NCBI GenBank assembly: GCA_002412935.1
Contig: DHWA01000052.1
Coordinates: forward strand, 1 to 16,502
DNA: 16,502 nt
Reading direction: 5' to 3'
Origin: Patescibacteria group bacterium UBA5194
GTDB taxonomy: Bacteria > Patescibacteriota > Gracilibacteria > BD1-5 > UBA6164
Both the position numbers and the translations under genes were made by a program. Positions 1 through 7,373 of the stretch are shown here, piece by piece. The notes below the pieces were generated by a model that had not been told where the DNA came from, made no database searches, and saw only the letters and a program-made list of their open reading frames with translations. Position 1 is the stretch's first letter; each line of letters starts with the position of its first letter.

Positions 1-107
1 TAACAAATTTAGTTTAAATTTAAGTTTGTGTATTACCTTACAATTGCCACTTAGAAAAAAAAGAAAAACACAAACAAAAAATTATTTTAATATTCTAACA
101 ATAACTT

Positions 108-1781
108 ATGAAAAATACAAAAATCAACTGTCATTGCGAGAGTAACGAATCAATCCAGAAATCGTGAAATAACATAGTGAATGGATTGCTTCATAAAAAT
201 TCGCAATGACAGTATACTAATAAAAAGTCCGGACTTAATCCACATAACAAAGCCTTCACTCTAGTAGAACTAATCGTAGTAATCACAATCCTAGCAATAC
301 TATGAACAATAGCTTTTATATCATTCCAATGATACTCATCAAATGCTAGAGACTGAGTAAGAACAGCAGATATGAATAATATAAACAAATGACTTGCACT
401 ATTTCAATTAAAATGATGAATATACCCAAAACCAGATAATTCAGTAACAATCAGTGCATCAGGAACAATAATATGATATGAATGAGTAGTCTGAGAAAAT
501 GCAAGTAGAATAATAAATACAAATAAAATAATCCTAGATCCACTAGATAATACATCATATGTCTACTATACAAATGCAACAAATACAACATATCAATTAC
601 TATGATATTTAGAATGAAATTCTCTAACACAAAATAATCTCATAAATACCACATATGCAGCCACAGACTATACCAAGAGATACCCAAAAGTACTATGAAA
701 TAATCTATGAATATTACTAGATACTTCCAATAATCAAATAACAACAAACATAGACTTATTCTTAGCACAAAGCTGAGTAACATATAATTCATACATATCA
801 AATACAACAATAAAAACACTAAGCTGAGTAGAACTATGATGACCACTAACAACACTATCAAGAAGTCTAAACTTTGAATCACCAACAACTTGTCCAGAAT
901 GATTTATCAAAGTACCATGAAATGAAGAATTTATGCAACCTGGATTTTGTGTAATGAAATATGAAGCAACATATACAGATGCAGATACACCAAATACTTG
1001 TGATTGAACTTGCCCAGCAACACCAGTAGAAAACACAGCTGGTACAACTTACCGGACAGATTGGAATACAGTAACATATACATGAGCAAAGATACCAGTA
1101 TCAATGGTATGAAAATATCCAATAGCAAAAATAACACAATTACAAGCAATAGATGCATGTTCAAAAATGTGAGCTTGATATCACCTTATAACAAATAATG
1201 AGTGGATGACAATAGCAAGAGATATAGAAGCAAATAAAGATAATTGGTCTACAAGTATTGTATGAAGTTGATTTATATATAATTGAGTATCAAATAGTAC
1301 TATGTGATGTGCTTGAGTAACAAAAACTATATATCCATCATTAACAAGAAATCGGGTAACAAAAACATGATGATGATTTGGTAATGATACTTGTGATGCA
1401 AAAAGACAATTACAATTATCAAATTGAGAAATAGTATGGGATCTAGCTTGAAATGTATGGGAACATGTAAATAAAGCAAATACTATAGATTGAACTAATT
1501 ATAATTTGTGACAAACAAGTATTGCTTGAAGTTCAAATTGAGTAAGTCGGGATGATAATGGTATATATGATACAAATGATATGAAAAAATACTGATCAAA
1601 TTTATGATTATGAATAACTAGTGGTATGTGAAATCTACGGTATGCAAACTGAGTTGCAAATAATATTTTCATTCGTGGGGCTAATGCTAGTTATGGTTCT
1701 AATGCTGGAGTATTTGCGGTGCACTTGGGTAGGACTTCTGGTACTCAGCTTCGTTCTATGGGCTTCCGTTGTGCTAAGTAA
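108..1781 (+). CDS. Type IV prepilin fused to an FGE/C-type-lectin-like domain; candidate DGR target
   Basis: 557 aa read with TGA as Gly, from the ATG at 108 to TAA. A 49-residue leader ends in NKA, followed by the prepilin signature FTLVELIVVITILAIL (about 50-65) with the conserved Glu at +5, then a pilin-like stalk. From about residue 260 (CPEGF) to the end lies an FGE/SUMF1-like domain: a C..MGAGYHLITNNEW segment (364-366 NEW), WDLAGNVWE (about 444-452), and FIRG...GFRCAK at the C-terminus. In this fold that last segment is the ligand-facing loop region and the usual site of DGR variable regions. Role inferred: a surface or pilus-tip adhesin whose binding face may be diversified. The -1 residue is Ala rather than the usual Gly. 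The leader contains a translated palindromic repeat (128-212). The last 106 coding bases differ sharply in composition from the rest. The fold assignment is solid; DGR targeting is inference. Confidence 0.88.
128..212 (+). repeat. TGTCATTGCGA palindromic element, copy 1, inside the prepilin leader
   Basis: Terminal inverted repeats TGTCATTGCGA (129-139) and TCGCAATGACA (201-211), with an inner pair CAATCCA / TGGATTG. The element is open in the prepilin frame and encodes about residues 8-35 of the leader. It resembles the copy at 6146-6229 over nearly its whole length when that one is read on the minus strand. Confidence 0.9.
1653..1778 (+). other. Putative DGR variable region (VR)
   Basis: The 3' end of the pilin-FGE gene changes character after the last TGA codon (1650-1652). 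By hand count, 1670-1775 has 52 G+C in 106 bases (49%) and only 15 adenines, in a genome near 30% GC. Many codons are NNT, and all six glycines are GGN. The encoded segment runs from FIRG to GFRC, the place where DGR variable regions sit in C-type-lectin-fold targets. Loss of adenines is what adenine-directed mutagenic retrohoming leaves. No template repeat or reverse transcriptase is visible here, so this remains an inference. Confidence 0.6.
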
Positions 1782-1828
1782 TCTTTGGACACTTGTATAT
1801 TTTTGTTTGAGGTAGGTAAAAATAAGTA

Positions 1829-1879
1829 CCAGATTTTAAAACTATGGTACCGGTTCCCTCAAAAGGAATTGGTATCTGG
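1829..1879 (+). other. Bulged hairpin just downstream of the putative VR
   Basis: TACCGGTTCC (1848-1857) pairs with GGAATTGGTA (1865-1874) using two G-U pairs around a 7-base loop. The stem continues after a bulge as CCAGA (1829-1833) with TCTGG (1875-1879). No long T run follows, so it is a poor intrinsic terminator. Some DGRs carry a hairpin shortly after the VR that helps homing; this one starts 48 bases after the stop codon. It could also be an ordinary 3'-UTR structure. Confidence 0.5.
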
Positions 1880-2073
1880 AATAAATCGTATTTATCTCAT
1901 ATTTAAAAACAAAAATGCTTACTATTTACTATAGTAAAAAAATGGTTGATTTTTATTAAAAATTTTCTATAATTTTATAAGATTAATTAATAATATGAAA
2001 TTATAGAAGATAATATTTTGATATATTTTTTTGATGCTGATAGTAGGTGAGATATTTATAAATAATTATTTCA

Positions 2074-2107
2074 AAAAAGCTTGATTAAAATTTTAATCAA
2101 GCTTTTT
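2074..2107 (-). terminator. Likely bidirectional intrinsic terminator
   Basis: Perfect palindrome: AAAAAGCTTGATTAAAA (2074-2090) followed directly by its reverse complement (2091-2107). The ends supply T runs on both strands. It lies 8 bases beyond the stop of the small minus-strand gene and downstream of the plus-strand pilin gene, so it may serve both. Confidence 0.65.
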
Positions 2108-2115
2108 ATATTTTC

Positions 2116-2277
2116 TTAAACCAATAGAGATAATTCTTTTTTTTCTTCACTTGTTAGGTAGGCTAGATATTTCAAAAAATTAAGCTTTTCCTGTTCCGTT
2201 ATAATTATAGAATTAACTATCTTATCCAACAAAGTGTTATCAAAAAGGATTTTTCTTTTTTTGTTGTATTTTTCCAT
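2116..2277 (-). CDS. Small hypothetical protein, 53 aa
   Basis: ATG at 2277 to TAA at 2116-2118, without any TGA codon. The peptide starts MEKYNKKRKILFDNTLL and ends in an amphipathic, charged segment (ITEQEKLNFLKYLAYLTSEE). It looks like a small helical cytosolic protein; I recognise no family. In its favour are a coherent amino-acid composition and a strong palindromic terminator just downstream. Its short length and lack of a recognisable relative count against it. Transcription would be divergent from ruvC, with 142 bp between the two starts. Confidence 0.5.
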   Translation of the reverse strand: MEKYNKKRKILFDNTLLDKIVNSIIITEQEKLNFLKYLAYLTSEEKKELSLLV

Positions 2278-2419
2278 ATAATTTATATCATAAATATAAA
2301 GGTTAAGAAATAATAACTACACACATATATATTATGACATACATTTTATGTATTGTCAAATATATTGAGTTTAAATTATTTATTTACTTTGTCAATTCAT
2401 TATTTTTTGTTAAAATTTT

Positions 2420-2893
2420 ATGATAATTATTTGAATAGATCCTTGAACAACAACTGTTTGATATGCTATTTCAAAGAAAGAATGAAATTCTATTTCTTTG
2501 GTTGATTATGGTATCATAAAAACTATTCCAAAAATAGATAATGCATTAAAATTACTTGAAATATGAACTGATTTAAAAGTTCTTATAGAAAAACATAATC
2601 CAGATTTAGCTTGTATAGAAAAATTGTATTTTACAAATAATATAAAAACAGGGATAAGTGTATCAGAAGCAAGAGGAGTTATTATTTATGAATTTATGAA
2701 AAATAACATAGAAATTATAGAATACACTCCACTTGAAGTTAAAAAATATATAGCTTGAAATGGAAAAGCCACAAAACAACAAATCCAAAATGCTATAAAA
2801 ATATTTTTTAAACTAGATAAAGTCCCGAAGCCAGATGATGTAGCTGATGCCATTGCAATTTGTTACTTATGAGCTTTGAGTTTGAAAGTATAG
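2420..2893 (+). CDS. ruvC: Crossover junction endodeoxyribonuclease RuvC
   Basis: 157 aa, normal for the family. RuvC is the Mg2+-dependent nuclease that resolves Holliday junctions together with RuvAB in recombinational repair. The start MIIIGIDPGTTTVGYA carries the first catalytic Asp (D7). The other acidic residues appear as IEKLYF (E67) and PKPDDVADAIA (D140, D143), matching the D-E-D-D set of RNase H-fold resolvases. Three glycines in the first motif are written TGA. Stop is TAG. The start fits the family's N-terminus exactly, and no Shine-Dalgarno sequence precedes it. miaA follows in the same direction after a palindromic element. Confidence 0.95.
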
Positions 2894-2908
2894 AAATGTA
2901 AATATGTC

Positions 2909-3042
2909 TTTGTCATTCCCGTGAAGACGGGAATCTTCATTATATAATTTTCTTAGTATGGATATAATTAAACTGTTAACGATATGTTTTCGATATTTTA
3001 GAACAATACAAGGTAGATTCCCTTCTTCAAGGGAATGACAAA
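2909..3042. repeat. TGTCATT palindromic element, copy 2 (ruvC-miaA gap)
   Basis: TTTGTCATTCCC (2909-2920) and its exact complement GGGAATGACAAA (3031-3042) bound a 134-bp element. The left end also contains a small hairpin, CCCGTGAAGACGGG. It fills most of the 212-bp gap between ruvC and miaA; the remaining ~60 bp before miaA are AT-rich with no recognisable signal. Confidence 0.85.
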
Positions 3043-3105
3043 TTAAAAGTAAATAATTAACTGACAACTGATAACTCCCAAATGATAACTTTTAACTTTT
3101 AAAGT

Positions 3106-4020
3106 ATGTTTTCAAAAGAACAATTACAAAATTTTTTAGATAAAAAAGACAATAAAAAACTCGTAGTTATTTATTGACCAACAGCATGCTGAAAAACAGC
3201 TATTAGTATAGATATTGCTAAGATGTTAAATACTGAAATTATATCCACAGATAGTAGGCAGATTTTTAAGTTTATGGATATATGAACAGCCAAGGTTACA
3301 GAAGAAGAAAAAAGTTGAGTAAAACATCATATGATAGATATAGTTAGTCCAGATGAAGAGTATTCTGTAGGACAATTTAAAAAAGAAGCAACAATAATAA
3401 TAAATAATCTATGGAAAGCTTGAAAAATCCCGATTCTTTGTTGATGAACAGGACTTTATATAGATAGTTTGATTTATGATTTTTCTATACCAAAAGTTGA
3501 ACCAAATAAAAAATTAAGAGAAGAATTAGAAGATGAAGCTAAAAAATATTGAAATGAATTTGTTTATGAAAAACTTGTAAAATTAGATCCTGAATATGCA
3601 AAAACAGTTCATCCAAATAATCTCAGGTATGTTATAAGAGCAATCGAAGTAAAAATTATGACAGGAATTGCGAAAAGTGAATTTATATGAGAAAAAAAGT
3701 TAAAATATGATACTTTTTTTATTAATCCTTATGATGGAGATAGAAAAATCCTTTATGGTAGAATAGATAGAAGAGTGCATATAATGATAGAAATGTGATT
3801 AATTGAGGAAGTAAAAAATCTGTTAAATATGTGATACAAAGAATCAGATTTTGGTATGGAAACTATATGATACAAAGAGATTATTTCTCACCTAAATTGA
3901 GAGATTACTCTAGATGAAGCTATTTCTAAAATTCAACAAAACTCAAGAAATTATGCAAAAAGACAATTAACTTGGTTTAGAAAGTATGATAAAATAGAAA
4001 TAAAATATATGATAAAATAA
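3106..4020 (+). CDS. miaA: tRNA dimethylallyltransferase MiaA
   Basis: 304 aa, typical length. MiaA transfers a dimethylallyl group from DMAPP to N6 of A37 in tRNAs that read codons starting with U. The P-loop is GPTACGKT (residues 24-31), followed by STDSRQIFKFMDIGTAK (the DSRQ substrate motif) and CGGTGLYIDSL. The C-terminal part has YAKRQLTWFRK, the usual tRNA-contacting motif. Conserved glycines are mostly TGA. The stop TAA ends at 4020, 16 bp before a palindromic element that separates miaA from the convergent minor pilin gene. It shares orientation with ruvC but is separated from it by a repeat, so cotranscription is uncertain. Confidence 0.95.
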
Positions 4021-4036
4021 AAATAATTGTTTTATA

Positions 4037-4085
4037 TTGTCATTCCGGAGGCCTGTACTCTTGAGAGTATGATCCGGAATGACAA
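4037..4085. repeat. TGTCATT palindromic element, copy 3; probable shared terminator
   Basis: TTGTCATTCCGGA (4037-4049) pairs exactly with TCCGGAATGACAA (4073-4085), and an inner TACTCT/AGAGTA hairpin sits at the centre. The 49-bp element lies between the convergent ends of miaA (4020) and the minor pilin gene (4092), where a strong stem would help end transcription from either side. It is the shortest member of the family. Confidence 0.85.
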
Positions 4086-4091
4086 ATTTTA

Positions 4092-4970
4092 CTATTGAAA
4101 AACAGTAAAATCAAAGGCTTCAATAGTTGTTTGTTGTGGGATATATAGTTTTAAATCTTTTCTATATCAAGTTGATTTTCAAGAAGTTCTTATAATAGCA
4201 TAATAATTTGCTATACTGGGATTTGTTCAAAAATCTATTTTATATTCTAGATAAGGCATTTTTTTAAAATCATCAGTAAGTAATTCATTTACGACTGAGA
4301 GTTTAAGTATACATCAAGATACTGTACAGTTTTCATCAGTATAGAAATCTGAAAAAGTTTTTCAAGTTCAGGTAAGAGTATATCAATTTTTAGAACTAAA
4401 ATTTATTCATGAAGTACATCAGCTAGAATTACATATATCACTATACATAATTTGACTTCAACTAGAATTTAGAGTTTCATTTTCTGATGATAATTGCCAA
4501 TTTATAATTGGATCAGTTCATCATGAAAATAAAATAGTACTTCAACTATCATCAAATTGAGGAACTTTAAAATAAAAATTTACATTACCCCAAATTATAT
4601 TTCATTTTAATAATAATTGTACTGGATTTGAAATTGAGATTTTATTGTAATCAATATCAAATTCACTAGTTCAGTCTAATGTAATAGGTATAGTTGTTCA
4701 TGTAGAAGTTAAAGAATAATAATATCATAAATTAGAACCTGTCATAGTATTACCTGTTTCAAAATAAGCATCTTCCTTTTTCATAGAAAAAAGCACATCT
4801 TCTATTCATTTATTAGCTTCATAATAAGCTTTTGTTCAGTTTTCCATTCATTTTGTATTTCTAGAGAATGGTATAATATATTCTAGTAAATATAAAGCTA
4901 GTAGATTTGTTATAACCATCAAAAACATTGCAACTATGAGAGCAAATCATTTATTGTTATTATTTTGCAT
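4092..4970 (-). CDS. PilX-like minor pilin / pilin-family protein
   Basis: 292 aa with TGA as Gly, ATG at 4970 to TAG at 4092-4094. The N-terminus MQNNNNKGFALIVAMFLMV is a short leader ending in Gly, followed by Phe and a single hydrophobic helix (about 9-30). This matches PilX/GspK-like minor pilins, which lack the usual Glu at +5. Then comes an ectodomain rich in Ser, Thr, Asn and Tyr, with Cys in a C-N-S-S-G-C segment and another C...GC further on; disulfides are possible. The gene starts 34 bp after the stop of a prepilin on the same strand, so the two probably form an operon. Role inferred: priming or tip component of a type IV pilus or competence pseudopilus. The ectodomain has no family I recognise. 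Confidence 0.8.
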
Positions 4971-5004
4971 AAAGATTATGAGTTAGAGAATATTTGGATC
5001 TATT

Positions 5005-6264
5005 TTATTTTTGACTAAATAAATCACTCAAAGCAATAGTTGTAGAGAAAGTTAATTCAGGGATTTTTCATTTTATTCATCATCTTTTGCTCCGACTTGG
5101 AGTTAGTGTGTATTTTATTCTTAGATATGGAGAAAAATTCGAACTACTTAATGAATCTTTCCATGATAAATTTATATCTTTATTTGGAAATAGATAAAAT
5201 TCTAAATTTTTTACATTTATAGATTTAGGAAATAATGGAACCCAATAATTTCAAGAATTACTTCAAGCCACAAGTCATCAAGTTCAAGCAAAATCAGAAT
5301 TAATTACCCAAGTTTCAGGATTTCAATCATAAGCTCAAGTTCATAAATCATGACTTTTTCACAAATCTTTTAAATCTAATTTTAAAAATTCTATACTACC
5401 AAGACATCAAGATCAAGTTGGAGTTTTTGGAATTGAAAAATTACAATTAGCGCCTGTTGGTCTATCAGGGTCTTCTATAACATTCCACCTAAATAAAGTT
5501 CTAGTTTTCTTATTTCAACTTACTAAATAAAGTTCTTGAACTTCTCATGAATTAGCAATAGCTTCAGGTCAAATTCATATATTTTCATCATCATCATCTC
5601 ATAATATGTCCCCATCACCATTTTCATCTCATAAAATAGTATCATTATTTATATTTGAATTATAATCCATAAATTGAAATGTATATTGTCAAAATCTCTG
5701 AGGTTCTCATATTACATTAGTTCAATAAATATTAAAATTATTGTTATAACATCATCAAGTTCACATTGAAGTACCACTTCAACTTCTACAAAAATAAAAA
5801 TAATCTCAATAAGAATCTGTTCATACAGTTCATCATGAACCAAAGTTTCAAAATCAAGTATCGTATTTATAGTGTCAGCTTAAAAATTCATCTAAAGGAT
5901 ATCATTCATTAACAACTTTTCTATTAAAGTATTCTTCATAATCTATAACTCATCATTTTTTTATTTCCTCAAAAAGTCTTTCTGAAAAAAAGTAAGATTC
6001 TTTTTCTATATTTGTCTCTCATATAAGTTTGATTTTTCATACAGAAACTGCAGAAAAAGCATAAAATCAAGAAGTTATTATTATTGAAAAAAGGGTAATT
6101 CAAATCATTATTTCTATAAGAGTAAATGCTTTGAGAGTTTTGAGTTGTCATTGCGAGCTTTTATGAAGCAATCCAGTTTCTATATTATTTCAAGTTCTCT
6201 GGATTGCTTCACTATCGTTCGCAATGACATTTTCTTGCATTTTGTATGCTATATTCTTTTTCAT
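5005..6264 (-). CDS. Type IV prepilin-like protein with a repeat-derived leader
   Basis: 419 aa, ATG at 6264 to TAA at 5005-5007. The leader is 46 residues, ends LKA, and is followed by FTLIEIMIGITLFSIIITSG, a class III signal with Glu at +5 and one membrane helix. Ala again replaces Gly at -1. The ectodomain is long and Gly/Asn/Ser-rich, with a Cys pair (GTGGC) and an Asp-rich stretch (GDGDILGDDDDENIG) that could bind Ca2+. Most of the leader is encoded by a palindromic repeat (6146-6229). A second ATG (6240) would shorten the leader by 8 residues but not remove the repeat. It is followed closely by the PilX-like gene. Minor or major pilin cannot be decided from sequence alone. Confidence 0.85.
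6146..6229 (-). repeat. TGTCATTGCGA palindromic element, copy 4, inside the second prepilin leader
   Basis: TGTCATTGCGA (6146-6156) and CGCAATGACA (6220-6229) are the ends, with an inner pair GCAATCCAG / CTGGATTGC. Read on the minus strand it is open in the prepilin frame and encodes roughly residues 12-40 of the leader. It is one base longer than copy 1. After a frame difference in the first third, both copies are read in the same frame from the ATCCAG onward. Confidence 0.9.
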
Positions 6265-6639
6265 TATAGTTAAACTAAAAAGTAAATTTTTTTTAAATTT
6301 ATTATCTATAAAATAAAAAATCAATTAAATCTTTAAAAAATCTTCAAATCTTATAAAAAGTTGGGTTTTCCCAAAAGTACTTTGGCCATAATCTGAAAAT
6401 AAAATCAAAAAAATCAAAAAAAATTGTTTTTATTTTAATTGTCTTATTTGAAAAGAATATATTAATACTCTTTAGAGAAGAATAAAAAAAACTAAAAACA
6501 AATTCTATAAAATCAAAAAATTTATTTTCTATTTTAATTTTATTTTTATACATTTTTGTATATACTAAGAAAAATATTTTTAAATATTATAAAAATATTT
6601 TTCTAATAGTAAATAAATTTTTATTTTTTACATATTAAT
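6265..6639. other. AT-rich divergent intergenic region
   Basis: 375 bp between the divergent prepilin and membrane-protein genes. The composition is almost pure A and T with near-repeated poly-A/AAAATC text on the plus strand. A 69-codon minus-strand open frame here is low-complexity (mostly F, K, I, N) and I do not count it as a gene. The one GC-richer spot is 6359-6390. Promoters for both flanking genes must lie here, but AT-richness makes any -10 call meaningless. Confidence 0.5.
6568..6604. repeat. 15-bp perfect inverted repeat upstream of a membrane protein gene
   Basis: AGAAAAATATTTTTA (6568-6582) and its exact complement (6590-6604) around a 7-base spacer. It ends 35 bp before the ATG at 6640. 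It could be an operator or a leader hairpin; in sequence this AT-rich some symmetry is expected by chance, but 15 exact pairs is long. Confidence 0.5.
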
Positions 6640-7233
6640 ATGGAATATAGAGATAGAGCAAAAAGCAGAAAAATTAAAAGACAATTATTACATACAATTG
6701 ATTTGATAAAATTAAAAGGCTTTAATTTGTCTACTGCAAAGAAAATTGTATTGGCTTGAGTTGTATTTTGACTTATTTCACTTTTTTTAAATTGGACAGA
6801 TTCTACATCTACTGTATCTGGAAATATACATAATTCATTTTCTAATTTAGTATGAAGAACAGGAGTATCACTTCTGATATTACAAATTTTCATTACATTT
6901 TTAATTTTTTCTAGAAAAAACAAAGAAAAATTAAAATTAAGCATAGATTCACATATAAAGGATTTTTCATTGATTATCATAAGTGGAGTTTTTACTATAG
7001 TAGTTTCTATAAATGCTTTAAATAGTGTATCTTGATTACAAACATTTTCAGCTGATATAATTTACTGAGCTTGAATAATAGCAGAGATATGTGCTTGAAT
7101 TATGATAACAGCAGGTTGAATCCTACTTAGAAAAGAGTTCTATAAAAATATAAATAAAGTTTATATAAATGAATCAGAAGATGAAGAAACTGATAATATA
7201 GATGAAGATAGTAATATGAGTTTACCATTTTAA
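6640..7233 (+). CDS. Four-helix integral membrane protein, unknown function
   Basis: 197 aa. A basic N-terminus (MEYRDRAKSRKIKRQ) is followed by four hydrophobic segments at about 35-51, 75-91, 109-128 and 141-163, then an acidic tail rich in Glu and Asp (residues 178-190). By the positive-inside rule both ends would be cytoplasmic. No catalytic motif is visible and I do not recognise the family. Glycines in the helices are mostly TGA. A terminator follows it, so it is probably transcribed separately from clpB. The start is the first ATG in frame and no Shine-Dalgarno sequence precedes it. Confidence 0.8.
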
Positions 7234-7257
7234 AATAATTTTAGATATAAAATAAAG

Positions 7258-7292
7258 AAGCATTAAGTATTTTTTTACTTAGTGTTTTTTTA
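7258..7292 (+). terminator. Intrinsic terminator
   Basis: CATTAAGTA (7261-7269) pairs with ACTTAGTG (7277-7284), with one G-U pair, around a T-rich loop. A run of seven T follows at 7285-7291. It lies 27 bp after the membrane-protein stop and upstream of the clpB promoter, separating the two units. Confidence 0.75.
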
Positions 7293-7302
7293 TGAAAAAC
7301 TT

Positions 7303-7330
7303 TTGACTTTTAATAGTTGGCACATATAAT
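7303..7330 (+). promoter_or_regulatory. clpB promoter, sigma70-like
   Basis: -35 TTGACT (7303-7308), 16-bp spacer, -10 TATAAT (7325-7330). The -10 falls inside the spacer of a CIRCE-like operator, and the clpB ATG is 44 bp further on. Confidence 0.75.
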
Positions 7331-7343
7331 AGCAAGGTGCTAA
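7317..7343 (+). promoter_or_regulatory. CIRCE-like operator (HrcA heat-shock repressor site)
   Basis: TTGGCACAT, nine bases, then AGGTGCTAA. The CIRCE consensus is TTAGCACTC-N9-GAGTGCTAA; the arm and spacer lengths match exactly, 6 of 9 bases match on the left and 7 of 9 on the right. The two 7-bp outer arms are complementary except for one position. The site overlaps the -10 box of clpB, where a repressor would block polymerase. HrcA itself is not in the window. Confidence 0.65.
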
Positions 7344-7373
7344 GCAGCTCTTTATTTCTTAATTTTTAAAATT

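Larger units (their letters stand above)
1782..2115. other. Gene-free stretch with several inverted repeats
   Basis: I see no coding region. Besides the hairpin at 1829-1879 it holds TTCTATAATTT (1965-1975) paired with AAATTATAGAA (1998-2008) around a 22-base AT-rich loop, and a perfect 34-bp palindrome at 2074-2107. I found no second copy of the VR text here, so it does not look like a template repeat. Confidence 0.5.

Noticed and set aside
1..107. Promoter for the pilin-FGE gene
   Set aside because: TTGTGT and TACAAT are present but only 7 bases apart; nothing else with sensible spacing stands out in the AT-rich leader.
640..1164. Minus-strand open frames within the pilin-FGE gene
   Set aside because: They are antisense shadows, rich in Leu, Val and Ile, of a well-supported gene on the plus strand.
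1782..2115. Possible template repeat or reverse transcriptase next to the putative VR
   Set aside because: No text resembling the VR end (GGCTTCCGTTGTGCT) recurs here or elsewhere in the window on either strand, and no reading frame encodes reverse-transcriptase motifs.
6344..6553. Minus-strand open frame of 69 codons
   Set aside because: Composition is almost only Phe, Lys, Ile and Asn, as expected from translating poly-A/T sequence; no start context or motif supports it.
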